Positions 1-6,952 of a stretch of 15,819 nt of DNA are shown one piece after another. The translations under genes and the position numbers were made by a program. Position 1 is the stretch's first letter, and the number at the start of each line of letters is the position of its first letter. The notes beneath the pieces were generated by a model, which did no database searches, was not told the DNA's origin, and saw nothing but the letters and a program-made list of their open reading frames with translations. The stretch is from Bordetella parapertussis (GTDB lineage: Bacteria > Pseudomonadota > Gammaproteobacteria > Burkholderiales > Burkholderiaceae_C): contig CAMDJU010000029.1 in NCBI GenBank assembly GCA_945900695.1, positions 1 through 15,819 of the forward strand. Reading direction: 5' to 3'.

Positions 1-318
1 GCCCGCATGGATGGCGCGTCCCCCATGCAATTGTTCCGCTTGGTTTATTTGCCCCTGATGGTGCCGTCTTTGGTGGCGGTGGGTACCTATTCTTTGCTGT
101 TGGCTTGGAATGAATACCTGTACGCTTTTTTGCTGCTGTCGCGCGACGACACCGTGACCTTGGCCGTGGCTTTGGGTAATTTTTTATCCGCCGATGATTC
201 GCCCTGGGAGTTGCTGATGGCCACGGGCTTGGTGTATGCCTTGCCACCAGCGGCTATTTATTACACCTTTAAGCGCTACATGGTTTCGGGCCTGACCGCA
301 GGCGCCGTTAAATCCTGA
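1..318 (+). CDS. Carbohydrate ABC transporter permease, MalG-like, C-terminal part (5' end outside window)
   Basis: Inner-membrane permease of a sugar-type ABC importer (binding-protein-dependent transport family). The reading frame is open from base 1, so the gene begins upstream; 105 residues remain. The visible part opens with the end of the cytoplasmic EAA loop (ARMDGASPMQLFRLVYLPLM), which couples to the ATPase; its conserved glycine is in MDGAS. Hydrophobic helices follow at about residues 18-40 and 72-87, and the tail FKRYMVSGLTAGAVK is typical of the MalG/UgpE subfamily. It ends 10 bases before the ATPase gene, so the two are almost certainly co-transcribed, with a second permease and a binding protein expected to the left. 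Substrate cannot be read from this fragment; the gluconokinase two genes on hints at a sugar or sugar acid. The family call is firm. Confidence 0.93.
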   Translation, partial: ARMDGASPMQLFRLVYLPLMVPSLVAVGTYSLLLAWNEYLYAFLLLSRDDTVTLAVALGNFLSADDSPWELLMATGLVYALPPAAIYYTFKRYMVSGLTAGAVKS

Positions 319-328
319 AAGAAACGAC

Positions 329-1399
329 ATGGCCAATATTTCTTTTCGCGATATCAAAAAATCGTTTGGCGCGGTCGATGTCATTCATGGCATCAGCTTT
401 GATATCCATGATGGTGAGTTCGTGGTGTTGGTGGGGCCATCGGGTTGCGGTAAATCCACTTTGTTGCGCATGCTGGCTGGCTTGGAAGACATCACAGCAG
501 GTGAAATTTGCATCGATGACCGGGTGATCAACGACTTGGACTCCAAGGACCGCGACATTGCCATGGTGTTTCAAAGTTACGCTTTGTATCCCCACATGAC
601 GGTGTATGACAACATGGCGTTCAGCTTGAAGCTGCGCAAAGCCCCCGAAACCTTGATTCGGGAGCGGGTGCTCAATGCCGCCAAAATCCTCAGCCTCGAT
701 AGCCTGCTGCAACGCCAACCGCGTGAGTTGTCTGGCGGACAACGCCAGCGTGTGGCCATGGGCCGAGCCATTGTGCGCGACCCCAAGGTGTTTTTATTCG
801 ACGAGCCCTTGTCGAATCTGGATGCCAAGTTGAGGGTGGCCATGCGTGCCGAGATCAAGGCCTTGCATCAACGGCTCAAAACCACAACGGTGTATGTGAC
901 GCACGACCAAATTGAGGCCATGACCATGGCAGACCGCATCGTGGTCATGCATGACGGCATCATTGAGCAAATCGGCACGCCACTGGAATTATTCGACCAT
1001 CCGTGCAATTTGTTCGTGGCTCAGTTCATTGGGTCACCGGCCATGAATGTCCTCCCCGGGGTGGCTGTGCACGATCAAGGCCAGTGGGGGGTGTTGGTGG
1101 ATGGGCAACGTTGGCCTGTGCCGGAATTGGCCGGTTTGAAGGCTGGGCAAGCGGTTCATTATGGGTTTCGACCCACCGATTTAAAGTTGTCCGTCAACGG
1201 CGATGGTGTGCAAGCTGAGGTTACCTTGGTCGAACCCACGGGTTCAGAGACTGAGCTCATGTTGCGCTGTGGTGATCGGAGCTTGGTGATGGTGATCCAT
1301 GGCCGCACATCGGTTCAAAACGGTGACCAAGTCCATTTATCCATGGATGCAGCGCGCGCCCATGTGTTTGACAGCACCAGCGAGCAGCGCATTGCCTGA
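329..1399 (+). CDS. Sugar ABC transporter ATP-binding protein, UgpC/MalK type
   Basis: Cytoplasmic ATPase that powers the importer whose permease lies just upstream. The 356 residues match the usual length of UgpC/MalK/MsmX proteins. Visible motifs: Walker A GPSGCGKST (36-44), Q-loop glutamine 82 in VFQSYALYPHM, signature LSGGQRQR (134-141), Walker B VFLFDEP (154-160), D-loop SNLDA, and H-loop histidine 192 in VTHDQIEAMTMADR. Past residue 235 comes the C-terminal regulatory/TOBE region (FIGSPAMN, then YGFRPTDLKL), which marks the carbohydrate/polyol/glycerol-3-phosphate branch. The ATG at 329 starts the expected MANISFRDIKKSFG opening; the ribosome-binding sequence before it (GAAAGAAA) is weak, as is common inside operons. 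The stop lies 7 bases before the gluconokinase start. Such ATPases can serve several transporters, so the exact substrate remains open. Confidence 0.96.
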   Translation: MANISFRDIKKSFGAVDVIHGISFDIHDGEFVVLVGPSGCGKSTLLRMLAGLEDITAGEICIDDRVINDLDSKDRDIAMVFQSYALYPHMTVYDNMAFSLKLRKAPETLIRERVLNAAKILSLDSLLQRQPRELSGGQRQRVAMGRAIVRDPKVFLFDEPLSNLDAKLRVAMRAEIKALHQRLKTTTVYVTHDQIEAMTMADRIVVMHDGIIEQIGTPLELFDHPCNLFVAQFIGSPAMNVLPGVAVHDQGQWGVLVDGQRWPVPELAGLKAGQAVHYGFRPTDLKLSVNGDGVQAEVTLVEPTGSETELMLRCGDRSLVMVIHGRTSVQNGDQVHLSMDAARAHVFDSTSEQRIA

Positions 1400-1406
1400 G
1401 TCAACC

Positions 1407-1919
1407 ATGGTGGTGGTGGTCATGGGTGTGAGCGGTTGTGGCAAGACCACCATCGCATCTTCTTTGGCCCAATCCTTGGGCTGGGCCTTCATCGAGGGGG
1501 ATGTTTTTCACCCGCCCGAAAATGTTCAGCGCATGGCACATGGCATCGCTCTCACGGATGCTGATCGTGCATTGTGGTTAGAGCGCTTGGCCCTGGAGCT
1601 CAAAGATCAGTCACGCATCAATGCGGGTGTGGTGCTGGCTTGCTCCGCCCTGAAAAAAACCTATCGGGACGTGTTGAGGCGAGGTTGGCCGGATGCGCTG
1701 TTTTTGTATTTGCATGGCAGCGCTGAATTGATTGGTCAACGCTTGTCAGCGCGCAAAGACCATTACATGCCCAGCAGTTTGTTGCAAAGCCAATTTGAAG
1801 CGCTGGAGCCGCCAGGGCACACAGAGCGCGCTTGGCGGTATGGCATTGATCAATCGCCTCAGGACATAGTGGACGACGTGCTCAAGCGCATGGGCAATGA
1901 CACGACGCAATGCGTTTGA
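1407..1919 (+). CDS. gntK: Gluconokinase, GntK type
   Basis: Phosphorylates D-gluconate with ATP to 6-phosphogluconate, feeding the Entner-Doudoroff or pentose phosphate route; cytoplasmic. The 170 residues match the usual size of thermoresistant-type GntK. Motifs: P-loop GVSGCGKTT (7-15), EGDVFHPPENVQRM (30-43) for substrate binding, CSALKKTYRDVLR (79-91), and the region RKDHYMPSSLLQSQFEALEP (116-135), all family hallmarks. The frame stays open 36 codons further upstream inside the ATPase gene, but the ATG at 1407 puts the first beta strand (MVVVVMGVSG) right before the P-loop as in homologues, and it falls 7 bases after the ATPase stop. No strong Shine-Dalgarno is seen, suggesting translational coupling. 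Its place directly behind a sugar ABC importer suggests that the imported compound is gluconate or is converted to it; that link is inference. Confidence 0.94.
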   Translation: MVVVVMGVSGCGKTTIASSLAQSLGWAFIEGDVFHPPENVQRMAHGIALTDADRALWLERLALELKDQSRINAGVVLACSALKKTYRDVLRRGWPDALFLYLHGSAELIGQRLSARKDHYMPSSLLQSQFEALEPPGHTERAWRYGIDQSPQDIVDDVLKRMGNDTTQCV

Positions 1920-1966
1920 CCAAAAGCCCCACATAAGCGTGCATGCCTGGCAGGTTCCGTGATGTT

Positions 1967-3730
1967 TCAGCGGGGAAATCCGCCCCCGCGCCCGCCACCC
2001 CCACCACCAGAGCGACCACCGCCGCCACCGCCACCGCCGCCACCAAACCCACCTTTTCGTGGGCCACCTGGTCGGCCACTGTTGTTGCGCTGACCCCCGC
2101 CACGATTGCGTTCGGTCATCAAGTCCACGCTGGTGCGGGTCGGGTCGGGTTGGCGCATCGCGCTGTTTTGGTTTTTGTGACCAAAGGCATTGACACCACT
2201 TTGGGTGCCCAAGTGGGCATTGGCGCGTGGTTGAAAGTCATCGGGCTCCGCACCACCTTCTGCCTGGGCATGGTGGGATGGCTGCGAATGCGGGGCGTCA
2301 CGCACCATCATGGGGTCACGGGGTGGGCGGTCATCGCGGTATCGGTTGCGACCCTGGCCTTGTCCACCATTGGGCCTTGGGGGTTTGGCGCCGGGGGTGC
2401 GCACCTGGCCATTGGGGCGGGGGGTGGCACGGGGGCCTTGACCGGCTTTGTTTTCGCGCATGCGCTGCATCATTTCTGAGCGGGCGGCTTTGGCGGCTGC
2501 TGCCATCACATCGCGGCTGGGGGGTTGACCCAAACCGCCCCACAGGGTTTGGCGGCCCATGGCAATGGGTTCGGCGACTTCGTTTTCTTCTGGGCCAAAA
2601 CCTTCAATGGCTTGGACAGGCACGGCCTGACCGGTGAAGCGCTCAATGTCGCGCATGAACCCTTGCTCATCCAGCGACACCAAACTGACGGCCTCTCCCG
2701 TGGCGCCGGCCCGACCGGTGCGGCCAATCCGGTGCACATAGTCTTCGCTGATATTGGGGATGTCGTAGTTGACCACGTGCGGTAACTCATCGATATCAAT
2801 CCCGCGCGCGGCAATATCGGTGGCAACCAGGGCGCGGATGTCGCCAGATTTGAAACCGGCCAAAGCTTGGGTGCGTGCGGTTTGGCTTTTATTGCCGTGC
2901 AAGGCCATGGCCGTGATGCCATGCTTGTTCAAAAACTCCGCCACGTTGTTAGCGCCAAATTTGGTGCGCGTGAAAACCAGCACTTGGCTCCAAGAATGGG
3001 CCTCAATGATGTGGGCGAGCAGGGGTTTTTTCTTGCCACGACCCACCGGGTGAACCACCTGGGTGATGCTCTCGACCGTGGTGTTGCTGGGTGTGACTTG
3101 AATGCTTTGCGGATTGCGCAGCAAACCATTGGCCAAATCGCGAATTTCTTCGCTGAAGGTGGCTGAGAAAAGCAGGCTTTGCTTTTCGCGCGGCACCAAA
3201 GCCAGGATTTTTTTGACATCGTGCACAAATCCCATGTCCAACATGCGATCGGCTTCATCCAAAACCAAAATTTGGACGGTCGATAAATCCAAAAAGCCTT
3301 GTTGCTGCAGGTCCAACAATCGCCCGGGTGTGGCGACCAAGATGTCCACGCCATTGCGCAAGCGGTCAATTTGGGGATTCATACCCACCCCGCCAAAAAT
3401 CACGGCCGAAGTCAGTTGCAAGTACTTGCCATATACACGGACGGATTCTTCGACCTGCGCGGCCAGTTCGCGGGTAGGCGTCAACACCAGGGCGCGGATG
3501 CCAAAAACACCATGCTTGTTGGGGGTGCTGCGACTCATGGCCAATTTGTGCAGCATGGGCAAGGTGAAAGCAGCGGTTTTACCCGTGCCGGTTTGTGCAC
3601 CTGCCAGCAGGTCTTGTCCCTCCAAAACGGCCGGTATGGCTTGGGCTTGGATGGGGGTAGGGGTTTCGTAGCCTTGCTCGCGCACGGCTTTCAAAATGGC
3701 CGGGGCCAGTTTCAGGTCGTCAAAGTTCAT
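1967..3730 (-). CDS. rhlE: DEAD-box ATP-dependent RNA helicase, RhlE-like, with long Gly-rich tail
   Basis: Unwinds RNA duplexes with ATP; RhlE proteins act in ribosome assembly and RNA turnover. The 587 residues hold the full helicase core: Q motif PTPIQ (24-28), motif I AQTGTGKT (45-52), PTRELA (85-90), TPGR (134-137), DEAD (158-161), SAT (189-191), VFTRT (252-256), [10 protein letters not shown] (303-312) and [10 protein letters not shown] (333-342). After about residue 400 the protein becomes a roughly 185-residue disordered, basic, Gly/Arg/Pro/Asn-rich tail ending in poly-glycine with RGGG steps, typical of betaproteobacterial RhlE and probably RNA-binding. The ATG at 3730 gives the standard MNFDDLKL opening; the Shine-Dalgarno before it is weak. 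It is convergent with gntK (47-base gap) and divergent from ettA. RhlE is favoured over SrmB or DbpA from the core sequence and tail type. Confidence 0.95.
   Translation of the reverse strand: MNFDDLKLAPAILKAVREQGYETPTPIQAQAIPAVLEGQDLLAGAQTGTGKTAAFTLPMLHKLAMSRSTPNKHGVFGIRALVLTPTRELAAQVEESVRVYGKYLQLTSAVIFGGVGMNPQIDRLRNGVDILVATPGRLLDLQQQGFLDLSTVQILVLDEADRMLDMGFVHDVKKILALVPREKQSLLFSATFSEEIRDLANGLLRNPQSIQVTPSNTTVESITQVVHPVGRGKKKPLLAHIIEAHSWSQVLVFTRTKFGANNVAEFLNKHGITAMALHGNKSQTARTQALAGFKSGDIRALVATDIAARGIDIDELPHVVNYDIPNISEDYVHRIGRTGRAGATGEAVSLVSLDEQGFMRDIERFTGQAVPVQAIEGFGPEENEVAEPIAMGRQTLWGGLGQPPSRDVMAAAAKAARSEMMQRMRENKAGQGPRATPRPNGQVRTPGAKPPRPNGGQGQGRNRYRDDRPPRDPMMVRDAPHSQPSHHAQAEGGAEPDDFQPRANAHLGTQSGVNAFGHKNQNSAMRQPDPTRTSVDLMTERNRGGGQRNNSGRPGGPRKGGFGGGGGGGGGGRSGGGGGGRGGGFPR
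1970..2056 (-). repeat. GC-rich low-complexity tract encoding the poly-glycine end of RhlE
   Basis: On the plus strand this reads as imperfect CCGCCA/CCACC triplet repeats. On the minus strand it encodes about 29 residues that are almost all glycine, including a run of ten glycines and later RSGG and RGGG steps. Mixed GGT/GGC/GGG codons keep it from being a pure microsatellite, but it is the most repetitive DNA in the window and could vary in length by slippage without changing frame, because the unit is a codon. Confidence 0.75.
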
Positions 3731-3924
3731 GATGGAGCGCCGTCTCGGGCGCAGGAGTTCGGCCTGATCCGCTGTTTACAACAGCAGCCAGTCATAGGCC
3801 AACAGGGTTCACAGGTGGGCTGAATAGCTCAATGCAGATCGCCAAGCTCAGCCCCAGCAGAAGCGCTGGTGTCGCACCAACTGGAGGATGCGACGTTTCT
3901 GATTGTTGCACGAATTGAAATGCC

Positions 3925-3954
3925 TTGGCTGGGGCGGCGCGCAGGGCTGATAAT
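3925..3954 (+). promoter_or_regulatory. Candidate sigma70 promoter for ettA
   Basis: A -35-like TTGGCT (3925-3930) and a -10-like GATAAT (3949-3954) are separated by 18 bases, each close to consensus, and lie about 35 bases upstream of the ettA ATG. This is a by-eye match in the 259-base divergent gap between rhlE and ettA; I did not find an equally good pair facing rhlE. Confidence 0.35.
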
Positions 3955-3989
3955 CACCTCTTTTCAACCGAGTTCCAAGGATTTTTCGC

Positions 3990-5651
3990 ATGGCCCAGTA
4001 TGTATTCACCATGAACCGCGTCGGCAAAATCGTGCCACCCAAGCGGCACATCCTCAAGGACATTTCGCTGAGCTTTTTCCCTGGCGCCAAGATCGGTGTG
4101 TTGGGGCTCAACGGCTCGGGCAAATCGACCTTGCTGAAAATCATGGCGGGCGTGGACACCGAGATCGAAGGCGAAGCCCAACCGATGGCGGGTTTGAAGA
4201 TTGGTTATCTGCCCCAAGAGCCCAAGCTGGACCCGCAAAGCACGGTTCGGCAGGCGGTTGAAGGCGGCATGGGGGAGGTGTTGGCAGCTAAAAATCGGTT
4301 GGAAGAAATTTACGCCGCTTACGCAGAACCCGACGCAGACTTTGACAAGTTGGCGGCAGAGCAAGGTGAATTAGAGGCGATCATTGCCACGGCGGGCAGC
4401 GACAGTGAGCACCAGTTGGAGATTGCGGCCGACGCCTTGCGCCTGCCACCATGGGACGCCGTGATTCAACACCTATCAGGGGGCGAAAAGCGCCGGGTGG
4501 CTTTGTGCCAATTGCTGTTGTCTCGGCCTGACATGTTGCTATTGGACGAACCCACCAACCACTTGGATGCCGAGTCGGTGGATTGGTTGGAGCAATTTTT
4601 GGCCAGGTTTTCGGGCACGGTAGTTGCCATTACCCACGACAGGTACTTTTTAGACAATGCGGCCGAATGGATTTTGGAGTTGGACCGTGGCCACGGTATT
4701 CCCTACAAGGGCAACTACACCACTTGGTTGGAGCAAAAGCAAGACCGCTTAGAGAAAGAGCAAAAGGGCGAAGAGGCCCGCGCCAAGGCACTGAAAAAAG
4801 AACTCGATTGGGTCCGACAAAACCCCAAAGGGCGACAAGCCAAGAGCAAGGCGCGCATTGCCCGATTTGAAGAACTGTCGGATTTTGAATACCAAAAACG
4901 CAATGAAACACAGGAAATTTTCATTCCCGTGGCTGAGCGCTTGGGCAACGAAGTGTTTGAGTTCACAAACGTCAGCAAATCCTTTGGGGACCGCATGCTG
5001 ATCGATGACCTCAGCTTCAAGGTGCCTGCTGGGGCCATTGTGGGCATCATTGGCCCCAACGGCGCAGGCAAATCTACTTTGTTCCGGATGATCGCTGGCA
5101 AAGAGCAACCTGACACGGGCACGATCAAAATCGGCTCGACCGTGAAGATGGCTTTTGTCGATCAAACGCGCGACGATTTGACCGACGGAAAAACGGTTTG
5201 GGAAGATGTCTCTGGCGGCTTGGACATTTTGACGGTGGGTAAGTTTGAGATGGCCAGCCGTGCTTACTGTGGTCGGTTCAACTTCAACGGTGGTGACCAG
5301 CAAAAGCGTGTGGGCACGTTGTCGGGGGGTGAGCGCGGTCGACTGCACTTGGCCAAAACCTTGATCGCAGGTGGCAATGTGCTGTTATTGGACGAGCCAT
5401 CAAACGACTTGGATGTGGAGACATTGCGTGCTTTGGAGGACGCTCTGTTGGAGTTCGCGGGCAGCGTGATGGTGATCAGCCACGACCGCTGGTTTTTGGA
5501 CCGCATTGCCACACACATCTTGGCCTGTGAAGGGGATTCGCATTGGACTTTCTTTGACGGCAACTACCAAGAATACGAAGCCGATAAGCGCAAGCGCTTG
5601 GGTGAAGAGGGTGCCAAGCCCAAGCGTGTGCGCTACAAAGCCCTCACTTAA
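3990..5651 (+). CDS. ettA: Energy-dependent translational throttle protein EttA (ABC-F ATPase)
   Basis: Cytoplasmic ABC-F protein that binds the ribosomal E site and gates the first elongation steps according to ATP/ADP level; not a transporter, as it has no membrane segments. The 553 residues carry two ABC cassettes: Walker A GLNGSGKST (39-47) and GPNGAGKST (355-363), signatures LSGGEKRR (162-169) and LSGGERGR (444-451), and Walker B with catalytic glutamates E187 (LLLDEPTNHLD) and E469 (LLLDEPSNDLD). The arm insertion at about 95-140 and the charged linker at about 245-300 (KQDRLEKEQKG, QNPKGRQAKSKARIARF) are EttA features. The opening MAQYVFTMNRVGKIVPP is near-diagnostic of EttA. ATG 3990 is preceded by AAGGA at 3977-3981, 8 bases away. 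Its 3' end overlaps the convergent S58 peptidase gene by 8 bases. Confidence 0.98.
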   Translation: MAQYVFTMNRVGKIVPPKRHILKDISLSFFPGAKIGVLGLNGSGKSTLLKIMAGVDTEIEGEAQPMAGLKIGYLPQEPKLDPQSTVRQAVEGGMGEVLAAKNRLEEIYAAYAEPDADFDKLAAEQGELEAIIATAGSDSEHQLEIAADALRLPPWDAVIQHLSGGEKRRVALCQLLLSRPDMLLLDEPTNHLDAESVDWLEQFLARFSGTVVAITHDRYFLDNAAEWILELDRGHGIPYKGNYTTWLEQKQDRLEKEQKGEEARAKALKKELDWVRQNPKGRQAKSKARIARFEELSDFEYQKRNETQEIFIPVAERLGNEVFEFTNVSKSFGDRMLIDDLSFKVPAGAIVGIIGPNGAGKSTLFRMIAGKEQPDTGTIKIGSTVKMAFVDQTRDDLTDGKTVWEDVSGGLDILTVGKFEMASRAYCGRFNFNGGDQQKRVGTLSGGERGRLHLAKTLIAGGNVLLLDEPSNDLDVETLRALEDALLEFAGSVMVISHDRWFLDRIATHILACEGDSHWTFFDGNYQEYEADKRKRLGEEGAKPKRVRYKALT

Positions 5652-6633
5652 GCTCATTTGCGCAGGGCCACCACTCACCTGGGGCCAGGCGCAAACTTTC
5701 AGCACTGGTCACAGCGTTGAGTACCGCCAGTGCAGTCACTTCTGTGGCCAGGGTTGACAGCAGCATCATGTCAGCTGGCAAGCCACTTTTGCCGGTACCC
5801 AAAGCAAACAAGGTGTCCCCATCCCAGGGGGTGTGAACGGGGCGAATGGTTTGGGCCAAACCGTTGTGCCCCATTTGCGCCAGTCGATGGGCTTGGCTTT
5901 TGGTCAGCACCGCATCGGTGGCAATCACGCCGATGGTGGTGTTTGCGCCTGTGGCCAGACTGCCTCTGGGGACCCCTTGGATCAGGCTGCTGACCGTGTT
6001 TTGAAGCTCCAGCCCAGACGAGGTGGTTCTGGCGCCGGCCAGAATGCGGCCATTCTTTGGGTCCACCACATCGCCCAAGGCATTGACGACCACCAAAGCC
6101 GCCACCGTCACGCCATCTACGGTCAAGGCAGCACTGCCAATGCCCCCTTTCATGGCCAGGTGGGAGCCAAACACTTTGCCCACTGTGGCCCCTGAACCGG
6201 CGCCCACATTGCCCATGCGCACCGGTGCCGAGTTGGCATCTGAGCAGGCCATCCAACCGCTCATCATGTCTGGGCGGATGCGCGGGTCGCCCACGCCCAG
6301 GTCAAAAATCACGGCAGCTGGCACGATGGGCACCCGCACCGGCCCCACCGGGATACCGTGGCCATGCTCTTCCAGCCATTTCATGACCCCGGATGCGGCA
6401 TCCAAGCCAAAAGCGCTGCCTCCTGAGAGCAAAACCGCATGGACATGGGGCACGGTGTTGTGGGGGGCCAGCACATCGGTTTCCCGCGTGCCAGGGGCGG
6501 CGCCCCGCACTTCGACACCCCCTACCGTCCCATCTGGGCACAAAACGACAGTGCAACCTGTGGGTCGGTCACTCAAATTGTGGTGTCCTACCAACACGCC
6601 ATGAAGTCGGGTCAGCGATGGATTTTGGTGCAT
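5644..6633 (-). CDS. P1/S58 family aminopeptidase (DmpA-like, self-processing)
   Basis: Member of the DmpA/BapA (MEROPS S58) family of N-terminal nucleophile hydrolases, which cleave themselves into two chains and remove N-terminal D-, L- or beta-amino acids from peptides. Known features are seen in order: TGCTVVLCPDG (25-35), the conserved glycine-rich LLSGGSAFGLDAASGVM (68-84), GNVGAGSGATVGK (141-153), and ATGANTTIGVIATDAVLTK (227-245). By family comparison the precursor should be cut before Thr in the N-T-T motif (231-233), freeing a threonine nucleophile, whereas classical DmpA uses serine. Length 329 fits the family (about 320-375). There is no signal peptide, so it is probably cytoplasmic. 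ATG 6633 has no clear Shine-Dalgarno. Substrate range cannot be predicted. Convergent with, and overlapping, ettA; divergent from the regulator gene at 6953. Confidence 0.92.
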   Translation of the reverse strand: MHQNPSLTRLHGVLVGHHNLSDRPTGCTVVLCPDGTVGGVEVRGAAPGTRETDVLAPHNTVPHVHAVLLSGGSAFGLDAASGVMKWLEEHGHGIPVGPVRVPIVPAAVIFDLGVGDPRIRPDMMSGWMACSDANSAPVRMGNVGAGSGATVGKVFGSHLAMKGGIGSAALTVDGVTVAALVVVNALGDVVDPKNGRILAGARTTSSGLELQNTVSSLIQGVPRGSLATGANTTIGVIATDAVLTKSQAHRLAQMGHNGLAQTIRPVHTPWDGDTLFALGTGKSGLPADMMLLSTLATEVTALAVLNAVTSAESLRLAPGEWWPCANELK

Positions 6634-6656
6634 GGTCGAATTTAAACGGGTGGTGA

Positions 6657-6685
6657 ATCACATGGTTCAAGCATGCAGATTTCAA
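6657..6685 (-). promoter_or_regulatory. Candidate sigma70 promoter for the S58 peptidase gene
   Basis: Read on the minus strand, TTGAAA (plus 6680-6685) and TGTGAT (plus 6657-6662) are 17 bases apart, matching the -35 in 5 of 6 and the -10 in 4 of 6 positions. The implied transcript start is about 17 bases before the peptidase ATG. By-eye match only. Confidence 0.33.
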
Positions 6686-6772
6686 CACAAGGGTCAAGCC
6701 GCGCTGCTGGGTAATTTATTGGGTTGCCAGAAAGCCTGGGGCAGTTGGGCGGAGCTTGCTTTATATCAATCT

Positions 6773-6787
6773 CAAATGTTACATTTG
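6773..6787. repeat. Perfect inverted repeat, 7-base arms (operator candidate 1)
   Basis: CAAATGT-T-ACATTTG, a perfect dyad with one central base, in the divergent gap between the peptidase and regulator genes. It shares its last three bases with the next dyad (6785-6795), the two centres being 10 bases, about one helical turn, apart. A protein-binding site is the likeliest reading; the binder is unknown. Confidence 0.6.
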
Positions 6788-6795
6788 GTTACCAA
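6785..6795. repeat. Perfect inverted repeat, 5-base arms (operator candidate 2)
   Basis: TTGGT-T-ACCAA, centred at 6790, overlapping the right arm of the 6773-6787 dyad. Alone it would be unremarkable; its phasing with the neighbouring dyad makes it worth recording. Confidence 0.45.
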
Positions 6796-6808
6796 TCAAT
6801 TTGTTTCG

Positions 6809-6823
6809 CCAATGAACCATTGG
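6809..6823. repeat. Perfect inverted repeat, 6-base arms (operator candidate 3)
   Basis: CCAATG-AAC-CATTGG, centred at 6816. Its half-site shares the core CCAAT with the right half of the 6785-6795 dyad (ACCAATC), so both may be read by the same protein. Confidence 0.5.
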
Positions 6824-6886
6824 GGTGTTCATAGGAAATAAGTTGATGTGGGTGAGGAAATCATAAATAAAGTGTTTGTTAATGGT

Positions 6887-6914
6887 TTTACTCGATAATT
6901 TAATACTTTATAAT
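6887..6914 (+). promoter_or_regulatory. Candidate sigma70 promoter for the HTH-receiver regulator
   Basis: A consensus -10 TATAAT (6909-6914) lies 16 bases downstream of TTTACT (6887-6892, 4 of 6 matches to the -35 consensus) in the AT-rich stretch, 38 bases before the regulator ATG. A short AT dyad, AAATT-TT-AATTT (6922-6933), falls where transcription would begin. Confidence 0.5.
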
Positions 6915-6940
6915 AATTTTGAAATTTTAATTTAACACCT

Positions 6941-6946
6941 AAGGGG
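6941..6946 (+). promoter_or_regulatory. Shine-Dalgarno AAGGGG that decides the regulator start
   Basis: AAGGGG directly abuts an ATG at 6947, too close to use, and stands 6 bases before the in-frame ATG at 6953. The second ATG is therefore the likelier start, trimming two residues. Confidence 0.6.
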
Positions 6947-6952
6947 ATGTTT

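Larger units (their letters stand above)
6634..6952. other. Divergent control region between S58 peptidase and HTH-receiver regulator genes
   Basis: These 319 bases contain no convincing gene. A 69-codon open frame at 6632-6841 resembles nothing I know and lacks a ribosome-binding site. The right third (about 6840-6940) is strikingly AT-rich compared with the coding DNA around it. The region holds three perfect inverted repeats within 51 bases (6773-6823) and promoter-like boxes facing both ways, which are listed separately. It is the largest non-coding gap in the window. Confidence 0.7.

Noticed and set aside
1920..1966. Rho-independent terminator between gntK and rhlE
   Set aside because: Only short GC palindromes (GCATGC) are present, with no stable stem followed by a T-run on either strand.
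1943..2479. Plus-strand Ala/Thr/Gly-rich open frame that looks like a membrane or cell-wall protein
   Set aside because: It is the complement of the low-complexity RhlE tail; the apparent composition comes from the repeats.
3854..3869. CCAGC...GCTGG hairpin in the rhlE-ettA gap
   Set aside because: Five-base arms with a six-base loop and no T-run; too weak to call a terminator, riboswitch or operator.
6632..6841. 69-codon plus-strand open frame in the divergent gap
   Set aside because: It overlaps the start of the peptidase gene, has no ribosome-binding site and an unrecognisable composition, and covers the promoter boxes and dyads; a chance frame is likelier.
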